Positions 36,494-46,955 of a stretch of 64,000 nucleotides of DNA are shown piece after piece. Source of the DNA: Saprospiraceae bacterium. GTDB lineage: Bacteria; Bacteroidota; Bacteroidia; Chitinophagales; Saprospiraceae. Each line of letters starts with the position of its first letter. Positions within the stretch are counted from its first letter, which is position 1. A model generated the notes under the pieces. The model was given only the letters and a program-made list of their open reading frames with translations. It ran no database searches and was not told where the DNA came from. The position numbers and the translations under genes are program-made. The DNA is taken from the NCBI GenBank assembly GCA_016722285.1, contig JADKGI010000016.1, positions 1-64,000 on the forward strand, read 5' to 3'.

Positions 36494-36874
36494 TTAGTCA
36501 ATGCCTAAAACCTGTTTTGCCTGCTCCAGCAATACTTCGGGATCAAATGGTTTTGTCATATAAAGATCTGCCCCCATATCCAATCCCTTTTGTCTGTCTG
36601 TTTCCTGTCCTTTTGCGGTGAGTAATACGATGAAAATATTTTCCATACCCAACTCTTTTTTTACTCTCCGGCATACTTCCATACCATTCATTTTTGGCAT
36701 CATGACATCCAGAAATACGAGCTGAGGTCTTTCTTCCTGAATAATCTCAATAGCTACTTCCCCATTCTCCGCGGTTAAAAATTCCACACCATCATCTTCG
36801 AGGTCTTCCAATGTCTGCTCAATCAGCATACGTATATGCGCCTCATCATCTACAATCAAAATCTTCCGATCCAT
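36494..36874 (-). CDS. Stand-alone response-regulator receiver (CheY-like)
   Basis: The 126-residue protein is a single receiver domain: acidic pocket ILIVDDEAHIR, phospho-acceptor aspartate about residue 56 in LVFLDVMMPKMNG, threonine in VLLTAKGQE, and the lysine in YMTKPFDPEV. It has no output domain. It lies between the kinase (44 bases) and the cyclase (62 bases), so it probably shuttles phosphate from the kinase to the cyclase or its partners. Confidence 0.93.
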   Translation of the reverse strand: MDRKILIVDDEAHIRMLIEQTLEDLEDDGVEFLTAENGEVAIEIIQEERPQLVFLDVMMPKMNGMEVCRRVKKELGMENIFIVLLTAKGQETDRQKGLDMGADLYMTKPFDPEVLLEQAKQVLGID

Positions 36875-36917
36875 ATTCTTAATGGTTTTTTGGTAAATTA
36901 ATGAAATATTATTTATA

Positions 36918-37871
36918 TTATTGATAAACTACAAATAAAACTTTCTCCAAACCCTTTTCAAATCGCAGGTTCTGAACTATATCCTGCTTTCCACTCAATA
37001 CAGAATTAATCATAATAATGTCTGGAAGGTTTGCTTTTGCATTTTCAACCAGCTCATTTTCAGTTGATTCTGACACTTCATAACCTTTGGCAATAAGCAC
37101 TTCTTTCAGGATTTTCACGATTCCGGCATCATCATCCATGATCATCACCTTCTTTCTGGATTTGCCTTGTTCCAGCAAACTGCCTATTTCGTTAAAAAGG
37201 ATTCCGGTATCAATCGGCTTGGTAAGGTACCTGTCCACACCGATTCGGAAACCCCTGGACTTATCCTGCACCACGGATAATACAATTATAGGTATATCCA
37301 TCGTCTCAGGATCATTTTTAAGGACGGCTGCTACATCAAATCCATTCATCTCGGGCATCATAATATCCAGAATGATCAAATCAGGACGTTTTGATTTCAC
37401 CATTTGAAGCGCTTCCTTCCCATTAGTAGCTTCACGAATCTTATATCCTGCATCTCCTAATTCCTGATTGAGTAAAGACCTTATAGATTCATCATCATCT
37501 ACGATCAATATCTCCGCTTCATGATTTATAATATTAAGCTTCGAGTGTGCTACCTGCTCTTTTAGCTGACTTACGAGTTCGTCCAGATGGACCGGTCTCT
37601 TGATGGTATTTTCTGTATTTATCGGAATTGCGAACGAAAAGGTGCTTCCGTTGCCCTGTTCGCTTTCAAGCCAGATCCTGCCGCCATGATGTTCAACTAT
37701 TTCCTTGCATATAGGCAGACCAAGTCCCGTACCCTTAGGTTTGTCGGTCAGAGTATCACCACCTACCTGTTTGAATTGCTCGAACACAGCTCCAAAGTCT
37801 TCAGGTGCGATCCCGATGCCCGTATCGCTGATACTCACTATAAGCTCTTTTTGTCCATAAAGACATGGCAT
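36918..37871 (-). CDS. C-terminal part of the hybrid histidine kinase: ATPase end plus two receivers
   Basis: This is the frameshifted continuation of the gene at 37838-44191. Adding one base to the five-T run at 37848-37852 (A on the coding strand) restores CHVFMDKKELIVSISDTGIG. It carries the ATPase G1 box (SDTGIGIAPEDF), G2 box (GTGLGLPICKEIVEHHGG), a complete receiver (EILIVDDDESIR, LIILDIMMPEMNG, YLTKPID) and a last receiver-like domain. In that last domain the phospho-acceptor position reads IIMINSVLSG, asparagine for aspartate, and the domain is only about 80 residues. The final domain is therefore probably not phosphorylated. Confidence 0.87.
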   Translation of the reverse strand: MPCLYGQKELIVSISDTGIGIAPEDFGAVFEQFKQVGGDTLTDKPKGTGLGLPICKEIVEHHGGRIWLESEQGNGSTFSFAIPINTENTIKRPVHLDELVSQLKEQVAHSKLNIINHEAEILIVDDDESIRSLLNQELGDAGYKIREATNGKEALQMVKSKRPDLIILDIMMPEMNGFDVAAVLKNDPETMDIPIIVLSVVQDKSRGFRIGVDRYLTKPIDTGILFNEIGSLLEQGKSRKKVMIMDDDAGIVKILKEVLIAKGYEVSESTENELVENAKANLPDIIMINSVLSGKQDIVQNLRFEKGLEKVLFVVYQ

Positions 37872-40800
37872 GTAACTGTACCCTCCTCTGTAAACTTAAC
37901 TGAGTTGGATATCAGATTGATCATCACCTGTATGAGTTTATCCTTATCACCTTTTATCTCAGGAAGTGAAGCATCTATTTTTTTGACTAACCTGATTGCT
38001 TTCTGATCAAATAGTGATGTTGTAGCTGCTATAGCCCGCTCGGCAACCTCAGACATTGACACATTCTCCTGATTCCATTCCATTTTTCCTGCCTCTATTT
38101 TTGCCAGATCCAGCACATCATTTATAAGGTGTGTCAGTCTTTCACCTTCAGAGATCACTACCTGAAGGTTTTCAGAGATTTGATTGATGGTCTTGTCCGT
38201 CTTGGCATCTGATCTGTCAACCACTGGAAATATTCGCTCATCCAGTCTTTTTCTTATTATTTTGGCAAATCCCAATACAGATGTCAGGGGAGTCCTTAAT
38301 TCGTGACTGACCGTTGAAAGGAAAGCACTCTTGGCCTCATTGGCTTTTTCAGCGGCTTTACTTGCGGCTTCAGCTTCCATCTTAGCGACTTTCACATCTT
38401 CAAAGAGTGTAGCATTATTAAGAGCCACTCCTACTGATGACGCTATAGTAGTCAATAGTCTGAGATCGTTTTCATCAAACCGATTTTCCTGCTCGGTACT
38501 TTGGACACTCAACACGCCTATGATATCTTCACCCAAAGGTATAGGCACACCCAAATACGATGCCGCTTCCACCCCAATCAGTTGAATTCCCATCTTCTTT
38601 CTAAGTTCCCTTAAGTCCTTATTTATCAGAATAGGTTCTCCGGTGAGGATTATTTTGGATGTCAGACCTTCACCAAGTATTAGCGGATCCATGTCATCGC
38701 CGTGCTGGTAAGGGAAGTGCACAATATTTGTTTTAACATTTAATAGGGCTATATAAACTATATTGGCATTGAACAGATCTTTTAGCTGGTCGCCCACCAT
38801 CTGCACCAGATCGGCTGGATCAAGTTGGGTAGCAAGTACCTTAGTGATATTATTTACAGTACTCAACTCTGTTGCTCTCTGCTTTGATTCAGAAAGCAAT
38901 AAAGTGGTTTCATCAAACAATCGGGCATTTTCCAGGGCCACACTCATACTATTTGTTATCGTAGTCAGCAGTCTTAAATCAGATTCGCTGAAAGCATGCT
39001 CTTTATCTACATTTTGCAGACTTACAGACCCTCTGACTATATCACCTGCCATCATGGGTACAAACACGGCTGATTTGGGTGGTTTACCTTTTGTAACACC
39101 GGTTCCGCCATATTTAATAGCTGTTTTTACATAGTTTTCGTTGACATGGATGGATTTATGATTATTGATGATTAGTTTACTTGCCCATATATATGGTCTC
39201 GGTTCTATAGATAATCGCTCCCCTTTTTCTATGGCGTAATGAAAATGCTCTATTTCTGCCTGGTTATCAAATGTCCTGATCACCAATGTTTGGGTATCGG
39301 GAAATAACTCACAAAGCCGATCTCCCACCAGGTCATAAATACCTTGTATATCGAGTTCTTTGGCCAGACCTTCCTGTACGCTGTTGATCACCGCTAATTC
39401 CGTAGTGCGCTGTTTGGTTTCCTTCAGGAGAAGATTAGTCTCATCAAAAAGTCGGGCATTTTCGAGGGCGACGCTCATACTGTTAGCAAGCGTCTGAAGT
39501 AGAGAAACATCAGATTCAGAATAAGCATGCTCTTTTTCATAATTTTCCAGTCTTATGGTACCTCTTACCATTCCCCCAGAAATAAGAGGAACTCCAACCC
39601 ATGATTTTGCTGTTTCTTCTGTTTCATCAACGGCAAATACAGCCCCAAGTTCCTTAAATCTCTCTATCGCATTTTCATTAATAAGCAGTGGCTGAGCTGT
39701 TTGAATAATATGGGATGTAAGACCCTTACCCAATTCAAATCCTAACTCCTCTATGCGATCACCCTTAAAAAGATAATAAGGATGTGTAATGAAATTTTTC
39801 TCGCGATCATAATAAGAAATAGATATACCCTGTGTATCAAAAACGTCCCTGATTTTGTCTCCTACCAGATCATATATGGCCTGAATATCGAGTTTTGAAG
39901 CCAATCCTTCCTGAACACTATTGATGATTGCCAGTTCGGAAGTACGAAGTTCTGTCTCTTTCAGAAGCCTGCTCGTTTCGTCAAAAAGGCGGGCGTTTTC
40001 GAGCGATACAGTCATACTATTGCCCAAGGTAGTAAGCAATCTGACATCTGCATCTGTAAATGCATTTTCATCATTGCTTTGTAGGCTCATCACACCATTT
40101 GATTCACCTCCGCTGAGAATGGGCACAAAGACTACTGATTTTGTAGCTTCTCCGGTCATCACCACATTGCCCAATTCTAACGAGGCCTTTTCTATATCAT
40201 TATTGATCATCAATGGCTGGCAGTTTTCAATTACCCATTTTCTAAATCCGATCAAAGGCCTTGGTGGCAACAAGCTATTGTCACCCATTTCATAATTATA
40301 CTTGTCTTCTATTAAATTAGTTGATTTGTCATACACCGCTATATCAAATACCTGTGCATTAAATATTTCTCTCATTTTTTCGCCTACAAGTTCGTATATA
40401 CCATTCATGTCAAGTTCTTTGGCAAGTCCGGCCTGTACACTATTTATGACAGAAAGTTCGCGGGTCCGTTGTTCTGTTTCTTTCAGCAGTCGGGCAGTTT
40501 CATCAAACAATCGGGCGCTTTCCAATGCTACACTCATACTATTTGCAAGAGTGGTGATGAGTTTGATATTAGCTTCAGAAAAAGCATCTTCATTGTCCAG
40601 ATCCTGTAAGCTTATGATTCCACTTACTTTTCCACCTGAAATCATAGGTACCATGACAAAAGATTTTGGCACTTCACCTATGAGTACGTCATTGTCATAC
40701 TGCTGGCTGATCTTTTCCGCATCTCTGTTGGCAGTGACTAGCTGGCCGGTCTCAATGACGTGTTTGCGGAGACCCCCGGGCTTTCTGGGGCCCAATAAAG

Positions 40801-43800
40801 TTGTGTCACCTTTTTCAAAAGAATACCGATCTTCGATCAAATCCAATCTTGGATCATAAGTTACGATGTCAATGACCTGTGCATTAAATATTTCGCGAAT
40901 CTTTTCACCTACCAGATGATAAATGCTTTGTATGTCCAGCTCTTTGGCGAGTCCTTCCTGAACACTATTGATCACAGCCAACTCAGCAGTGCGCTGCTCT
41001 GTCTCTTTGAGCAGGCGTGTGGTTTCGAACAGGCGACCGGCACTCTCCAGTGCTATACTCATGCTATTGGCAAGGGTAGTAATCAGTTTAACATTAGAAT
41101 CAGAAAATGCATCTTCATGATCCAGATCCTGAAGACTGATGACTCCATTGACTTTGCCACCTGATACCATTGGCACCATCACAAATGATTTTGGTATCTC
41201 ACCTATGAGTATGTCATTATCATATTGTTTGCTGATTTTTTCTGTATCTCTATTTACAGCAACCAGTTGACCGGTTTCAATCACGTGCTTTCTGATGCCA
41301 CCGGGTTTTCTGAGACCCAATAGTGTTGTGTCACCTTTTTCATAAGCGTACCGATCTTCTATCAAATCCTGTTTTGGATCATAAATGACGATATCAATCA
41401 CCTGTGCATTAAATATTTCACGGATTTTTTCACCTACCAGATGATAAATGCTTTGTATGTCCAGCTCTTTGGCGAGTCCTTCCTGAACACTATTGATCAC
41501 AGCCAACTCAGCAGTGCGCTGCTCTGTCTCTTTGAGCAGGCGGGTGGTCTCGAACAGGCGACCTGCACTTTCTAGAGCTATACTCATGCTATTGGCAAGG
41601 GTCTTGAGCAGGTTTACGTCTCCTTCGCCAAAGGCTTGTTCTCTGTCCGGATCCTGCAAGCTTATAACTCCTTTTACATCATTACCAGATATAAGTGGTA
41701 CCCAAACGGCAGATTTTGCTGATTCACCGTAAACTGTGATGCTATTGTATTCTTTGCTTTTGGCGACCAGATTTTCATTGATCAATATTAACTCACCGGT
41801 CCTGATGACATGACTAGTAAAGCCGACCGGTTCTCTTGGTCCAAACATAGTGCGGTCTCCTTTTTCATAGACATATTTATCTTCGATTAGGTTTTTGACT
41901 TTATCATAAGTCGTAATGTCTATAATCTGAGCATTAAATATTTCCCTTATCTTTTCACCAACCAGATTATAGATACCATCCATTTCAAGCTCTTTGGCCA
42001 GACCATCCTGCACGCTGTTGATAAGTGCAAGTTCAGCAGTCCGTTGCTCTGTTTCTTTAAGCAATCTGGTAGTTTCATCAAAAAGCCTGGCACTCTCCAA
42101 AGCTACACTCATGCTATTGGATAAGGTAGTTATTAATTTTATATCGGAATCCGAAAATGCATGTTCATGGTCAAGATTTTGCAGACTGATGATGCCTTTT
42201 ACTTCACCACCGGCTATCATCGGCACATAAATATGAGATTTGGGTACCTCTCCGATCAGCACTTTATTTCCAAATTCCAGCATTGCTTGATCAATGTTTT
42301 CATTGTGGACAAGCATCTGCTTTGAAGTAGCTACATATTTTCTGAATCCATTGATCTCCCTTGGACCGAGCATAGTCCGGTCTCCTTTTTCGTAAGCATA
42401 ACGATCCTCAATTAAATTGGTACCAGCGTCATAAGTAACAATATCTACAACCTGAGCATCAAATATCTCACGTATTTTTTCGCCTACCAGGTCATAAATA
42501 GATTGTATATCCATTTGTGCTACCAATCCTTCCTGAACACTATTAATAACAGCCAGCTCCGCAGTTCTCTGTTCAGTTTCTTTCAGGAGCCTATTTGTTT
42601 CATCAAAGAGTCGTGCATTTTCGAGAGCAGTGCCCATGCTTGCAGACAGGGTACTCAACAAGCGTACATGTGATTCATTGAATACATTCTTCTTGTAGCT
42701 TTGCACGCTGACGACACCAAGCAACTTTTCACCTGCAATGATCGGTACTGCCATATAAGCTTCTGCTTTATCTTCATCTTTAGGCATTAGCGCACCTAGA
42801 TCGAGAGCTTCTTGAATAGTGCCAATGAGAAGCGGTTTTTTTGAAAGAATCACTTTAGATGTTAATCCTTTTCCCATCTGAAAGGGCTCCACTTCCTGTA
42901 AACCTCCGGCATATGCATAAGGCACAAGTATGAGATCGGTGGCAGCATCCCATAGGAGAATTTCGGTTATATCTGCATCGAAAATTGCCCTAACTTTCTC
43001 ACCAACTATATGAGTCACTGTTATTACATCCAGTGTTTTAGCCATCGCTTCGCCGACACTATTGAGTATATCCAATTCCTGGGCTCTTTCTTCTGTGATC
43101 TTTAAAAGACGCTGGGTTTCATCAAAGAGTCTTGCATTTTCCAAAGCCGTACTCATTGTATTAGCCAATGTTTCCAGCAGACGAACATCTGCATCACTAA
43201 ATGCATTTTCCTTATCTATATTTTGCAGGCTGGTATATCCGATTACTTTATCACCTATAACTAAAGGAACATATACTGCCGATTTTGGGTATTCGGTTCC
43301 GGGTACTTTCTTTACCCCAAAAGCACTGGCAACTGACTCAAAATTTTTATTGATAACAATTTTTTCTCTGGTCTGAATTAAATGCTTTCTCAAAGTATTG
43401 AGCGGCATTGATTTCGGATAATAGCGTTCACCTTTTTCTATCAGGTACTGAATAGATTCCTCTTGTTTATTGTGATCAAAAGTAGCTATTCCTACTACCT
43501 GGGCATCAAATAATTCCTGAATACGATAGCCGACCAAATCATAAATAGACTGCATATCCAACTCCTTTGCAAGTCCTTCCTGAACACTATTAATGACGGC
43601 CAGTTCGGCTGTGCGCTGTTCTGTCTCTTTGAGAAGTCGAGCATTTTGCAGAGCGGCGCTCATGCTATTGGATAAAGTCTCCAAAAGTCTTACTTCTGAA
43701 TCACTAAATGCATTTTCTCTCTCTACATTTTGCAAACTTACATAGCTGGTAACCATACCTCCAGAAATTAACGGAACAAAAACCCCCGATAAAATGTATT

Positions 43801-44191
43801 TTGTTCCGGGTACCACTTCCTTTCCAAACCATTCTGAAGCCTCATCTTTGGTATTGATGATTATCTTTTGTTTTGAATCGATCAGGTGCTTTCTCAGTTT
43901 GTTTATTGGTCGGCTTTCGGGGTAAAAGCGTTCGCCGTTTTCAATCGTATATTGAAAATGCTCGGTTTCAGTTTCATGGTCAAAAGTGGCAATAATCACC
44001 GCCTGGGCGTCAAATAACTCCCGTATTTTCTCACCGACAAGATCGTAAATAGACTGCATATCCATTTCACGCACCAACGCTTCCTGAACGCTGCTGATCA
44101 CAGCAAGCTCTTCACTTCGTTGTATAAGATCAGCAGTACGTTCTGCCAGTAATTTTTCCAGTTCTGCTATGCGAAATGCATCTTTGACCAT
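37838..44191 (-). CDS. Giant multi-GAF hybrid histidine kinase (sensor and kinase core)
   Basis: The 2117-residue frame has a short helical N-terminus and eleven consecutive GAF domains of about 175 residues each (residues about 24-1900). Each begins with a linker like RTAELAVINSVQEGLAKEL and ends with SMSVALENARLFDET. A coiled coil (VAKMEAEAASKAAEKANEA) leads to the HisKA domain with H-box STVSHELRTPL (His about 1963) and the N-box INLISNSVKFTEEG. The ATPase continues in another frame at 36918. There is no signal peptide or membrane helix, so it is a cytoplasmic sensor. With the receiver and cyclase genes it forms one operon. The ligands are unknown. Confidence 0.87.
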   Translation of the reverse strand: MVKDAFRIAELEKLLAERTADLIQRSEELAVISSVQEALVREMDMQSIYDLVGEKIRELFDAQAVIIATFDHETETEHFQYTIENGERFYPESRPINKLRKHLIDSKQKIIINTKDEASEWFGKEVVPGTKYILSGVFVPLISGGMVTSYVSLQNVERENAFSDSEVRLLETLSNSMSAALQNARLLKETEQRTAELAVINSVQEGLAKELDMQSIYDLVGYRIQELFDAQVVGIATFDHNKQEESIQYLIEKGERYYPKSMPLNTLRKHLIQTREKIVINKNFESVASAFGVKKVPGTEYPKSAVYVPLVIGDKVIGYTSLQNIDKENAFSDADVRLLETLANTMSTALENARLFDETQRLLKITEERAQELDILNSVGEAMAKTLDVITVTHIVGEKVRAIFDADITEILLWDAATDLILVPYAYAGGLQEVEPFQMGKGLTSKVILSKKPLLIGTIQEALDLGALMPKDEDKAEAYMAVPIIAGEKLLGVVSVQSYKKNVFNESHVRLLSTLSASMGTALENARLFDETNRLLKETEQRTAELAVINSVQEGLVAQMDIQSIYDLVGEKIREIFDAQVVDIVTYDAGTNLIEDRYAYEKGDRTMLGPREINGFRKYVATSKQMLVHNENIDQAMLEFGNKVLIGEVPKSHIYVPMIAGGEVKGIISLQNLDHEHAFSDSDIKLITTLSNSMSVALESARLFDETTRLLKETEQRTAELALINSVQDGLAKELEMDGIYNLVGEKIREIFNAQIIDITTYDKVKNLIEDKYVYEKGDRTMFGPREPVGFTSHVIRTGELILINENLVAKSKEYNSITVYGESAKSAVWVPLISGNDVKGVISLQDPDREQAFGEGDVNLLKTLANSMSIALESAGRLFETTRLLKETEQRTAELAVINSVQEGLAKELDIQSIYHLVGEKIREIFNAQVIDIVIYDPKQDLIEDRYAYEKGDTTLLGLRKPGGIRKHVIETGQLVAVNRDTEKISKQYDNDILIGEIPKSFVMVPMVSGGKVNGVISLQDLDHEDAFSDSNVKLITTLANSMSIALESAGRLFETTRLLKETEQRTAELAVINSVQEGLAKELDIQSIYHLVGEKIREIFNAQVIDIVTYDPRLDLIEDRYSFEKGDTTLLGPRKPGGLRKHVIETGQLVTANRDAEKISQQYDNDVLIGEVPKSFVMVPMISGGKVSGIISLQDLDNEDAFSEANIKLITTLANSMSVALESARLFDETARLLKETEQRTRELSVINSVQAGLAKELDMNGIYELVGEKMREIFNAQVFDIAVYDKSTNLIEDKYNYEMGDNSLLPPRPLIGFRKWVIENCQPLMINNDIEKASLELGNVVMTGEATKSVVFVPILSGGESNGVMSLQSNDENAFTDADVRLLTTLGNSMTVSLENARLFDETSRLLKETELRTSELAIINSVQEGLASKLDIQAIYDLVGDKIRDVFDTQGISISYYDREKNFITHPYYLFKGDRIEELGFELGKGLTSHIIQTAQPLLINENAIERFKELGAVFAVDETEETAKSWVGVPLISGGMVRGTIRLENYEKEHAYSESDVSLLQTLANSMSVALENARLFDETNLLLKETKQRTTELAVINSVQEGLAKELDIQGIYDLVGDRLCELFPDTQTLVIRTFDNQAEIEHFHYAIEKGERLSIEPRPYIWASKLIINNHKSIHVNENYVKTAIKYGGTGVTKGKPPKSAVFVPMMAGDIVRGSVSLQNVDKEHAFSESDLRLLTTITNSMSVALENARLFDETTLLLSESKQRATELSTVNNITKVLATQLDPADLVQMVGDQLKDLFNANIVYIALLNVKTNIVHFPYQHGDDMDPLILGEGLTSKIILTGEPILINKDLRELRKKMGIQLIGVEAASYLGVPIPLGEDIIGVLSVQSTEQENRFDENDLRLLTTIASSVGVALNNATLFEDVKVAKMEAEAASKAAEKANEAKSAFLSTVSHELRTPLTSVLGFAKIIRKRLDERIFPVVDRSDAKTDKTINQISENLQVVISEGERLTHLINDVLDLAKIEAGKMEWNQENVSMSEVAERAIAATTSLFDQKAIRLVKKIDASLPEIKGDKDKLIQVMINLISNSVKFTEEGTVTCHVFMDKKSL
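38480..44122 (-). repeat. Tandem array of eleven GAF-domain repeats
   Basis: The repeat unit is about 525 bp (175 codons). Units 6 and 7 are the closest: 40906-41080 and 41431-41605 are almost identical at the DNA level, exactly 525 bases apart. Units 3 and 11 are the most diverged and share the KGLTSKVILS form with unit 9. The array has grown by internal duplication. Confidence 0.85.
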
Positions 44192-44458
44192 AAAGGGATA
44201 AGGGTTTTGAGTGGGCTACGGTAAAAAATATGGGTTCTATTTATTACGGGACAAAATAATGAATTATATTGAAAATACGCATAAATGAGATGCTATCTAT
44301 AGTTTAATAATCACAAGGGATACCAAAAATTTTGAAAATACCTGGTCTGTTTGTTGTTTATGTAAATCAGATTTAAACGATGAACAAAGATCAGCGGTTA
44401 TTGAATTTTGAAGGTATATATGTAGTATCGTAAATCCAAAATCATAAATTTCATTCTT
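44192..44458. other. Upstream region of the kinase operon
   Basis: The stretch holds the promoter region of the minus-strand kinase operon and the edge of the second island. No gene is seen. A minus-strand ATTATTTTG at about 44250-44265 only loosely resembles a -7 box. Confidence 0.35.
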
Positions 44459-44665
44459 ATTTCGTATTTTGTACTTCCACATTCATACTTCCCCAAATAC
44501 ATCTCATCCCGTATAAAAGGCAACTTCTCCATCCGACTCACATCCAAACTCGGGAAGCCAAAATCTTCAACTACCTTATCCAATACGATGTATGCTCACC
44601 TTGCCTTTGAAGGGAAAGGCTCTCAGGTTCTGCGGGAAGTGTACCATATCATAGATAGTGCTTTT
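44459..44665 (-). pseudogene. Diverged duplicate of the dnaE 3' end
   Basis: This segment is colinear with 49235-49437: the 31-bp element ATTTCGTATTTTG..., then the codons for VEDFGFPSLDVSRMEKLPF and, in another frame, AFPFKGK. Identity is about 80-85% by eye. One base is inserted near 44594, which splits the frame in two. Similarity stops abruptly after GTACCATATCA at 44650. It is a remnant of a DNA polymerase III alpha gene end. Confidence 0.8.
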
Positions 44666-44783
44666 GCTCAACCAACCTTTAAGAAGTTTTTCAAACATCA
44701 AAAATAAGTTCAGCACCTTTTGAACCAACAAACCAAAAATATGGTTGAGAATCACGTAAAAAGGTACAAAAACAGGACTTAAA

Positions 44784-46955
44784 ATGGTAGATAAACAGCT
44801 CAAAAATGAAATCATCCAATGTCTCAAAGGCATAAAAGGAGGTGGCACTTTCTGTAGTCAGGGATCAAAGATTTCATATTTCCCCGGCTGACCATTCAGG
44901 GATTGGGTGAGCTGGCATATCCGATTAATGAAATACAAGCTCATGCTCTGATCAGTGTGGCTCATAAAGCACCGTTTGGCAAAGGGCATGAAACATTGAT
45001 AGATCCGACAGTGCGTAGCGCTTGGGAAATAAATGACTCACAGTTGATTTTTGAGGTACGGGCTGGTCAGATATGATGCAGGGTATATTAAAAAGGAGTC
45101 AAAAAAGATCTGGGAATAAAGGATTATGACGTTGGGGCTCAATTGTATAAGCTGCTGATATACGAGAAAGGAGATTTTCCTGACGCACAAGGATAGTGAG
45201 AGAAAGAAGCGAATATGTTTGGGACGTTGATAGTCGCTTTGCCATCCAATCACACGGGGGTAGAATTATTGGTGAGATTGGAAGGAGAAGAAAAGGCCAT
45301 AGATTTTTCGACAGATAGCAGTCAAGGCAAAATAGCCTATGCAGCTTTTTATGCAGACTGTGATCATGAGGTCAAACCGCTTACAGAAGGGTTTAGAGTA
45401 GTTCTGGTATATAATTTAATACAAAAGCATCTGACCATAAGATAGCATTGCAATCATTTTAAAAAGCATATCAGTGTTTGAGCACTAGCTTCGAAAGGCA
45501 ACACCCGTATTAGCAGATCAGGATAATCCTTTGATAATACTTGGGACATCAATATACTCCCGGTAATTTTAAGATGGACAATCTTAAACTCAATGATAGG
45601 GCAAAATCGACCTTGTTGCAAGCGACAAAGGATGCTGGGTTGTATGCCAATCTGTGCTTGATCACTTCCTACAAAATCGGTACACCTGTGTATTATGATG
45701 ACGATGATTGTGATGAGATAGATGAAGTACTTGACGAAGGTGTATCTTTAGAACTATGGGCAGATAGAGGCTATCCGGAATTAAAAAAGTTCAATTTAGA
45801 AGATGAAGATATATTAGCACCATTCAGCTACGAAAATGAAGAACCCATTGGGAAAAACAGTGGTTATATGGGCAATTATGGCCCTGATAGTTACTTATTG
45901 GTACCATCACGGGGCGGTAGCTGTTTGGTCAAAAAGAGCAGCATAAAAACATCTTGTTTCATTCTTCCAATGAATTCAGGATCAAATGGTCATTCTACAA
46001 TACAAATAGAAGCTCGCCTGAAGATAATGATAGTGTATAGCCAAATACTTGGTTCCAGATACTCAGTGTCGAAGGAAACGGAAATGAGAAAAACGATTTT
46101 GGACCCTGATTGATTGGCTTATCCTGGAGGATGACAAAAAACAATTGCAGGACTTAGGATACAAATTATTAGAAAGATATTTTGCTGTAATCAAAGCTGA
46201 AAAGTGAAACCGAGTTAGGTCAATTTTACGAGTCGATGTCATCAATGATTTCATAAACAGTATCAGTAATTGGGATCAGAAAAAACAAAACAGCTCATTA
46301 ATATACTATGCAATTGACACAGGCGCATCAATTTGAAGACTTTGTTCAGTATCAGTTGATGGTTTTACCTAAGTATTATTATACTATGATAGAATCATTA
46401 AAGCCTGAGGATTTTCCTATAAAAGCAAAATCTCTTCATGCATTAATAGAATTAGAAAGTACATTTCCACAATCTACGGAATGGATATCTACTATGTTCA
46501 ACCTATTATCTCGTTGTGATCATTATGAATATTTGATAGAAGTATGGGCAAATACCATCTTGGAGACAAAACTACGCACCACTATTAAAGGAATTATATG
46601 AAGAGACATGTCGCAGAGTGAAAGTACGAGTGGAAAACAAACCAGAGCCACCGAACGATTGGTCAAGAACCATCCCACTCAGAATACTTCTCAAAGTAAT
46701 TGCTGGAAAATATTGGAGAAGCTTTTATGCAGTCTCCTACTGAACAAGTATTTGACTATAGGATCGGTCAAAAAAATAGAGATGAAATGACGATGCTATC
46801 AGAAGTTCAAATGCAGACCTGAGTATGGAAACTATAAAAAAAGGATCGCCATATACTTTACGCATAACTTAAGACAAAAGATCCTACGATGAAAGATGAA
46901 AATTTGGAATCAAGATTGCACCGTTTTAGAGAGACTGGAAAGGAAGATGTGGTAG
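44784..46955 (+). pseudogene. Decayed 2OG-Fe(II) oxygenase gene
   Basis: Pieces of one protein can be read across shifting frames. The start is MVDKQLKNEIIQCLKG, followed by GLGELAYPINEIQAHALISV, APFGKGHETLIDPTVRSAW, LGIKDYDVGAQLYKLLIYEKG, an HKDSE iron-binding triad half, then MFGTLIVALPSNHTG and AAFYADCDHEVKPLTEGFR. Later pieces at 45541-46113 and 46308-46601 and a tail KKGSPYTL...RSYDER...LERLE complete it. This order matches a family of large bacterial 2OG-Fe(II) oxygenases (prolyl-4-hydroxylase-like). There are at least six frame changes or stops, so it is a true pseudogene. It abuts the dnaE-end remnant. Confidence 0.75.

Noticed and set aside
38331..43376. Many plus-strand frames of 80-185 codons opposite the GAF array
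   Set aside because: They repeat with the GAF period, are Ser/Leu-rich and arise from the repeated kinase codons.
38480..44122. Regular repeats that might be read as a CRISPR array
   Set aside because: The unit is 525 bp, codes for GAF domains and has no short repeat-spacer structure; no cas genes are present.
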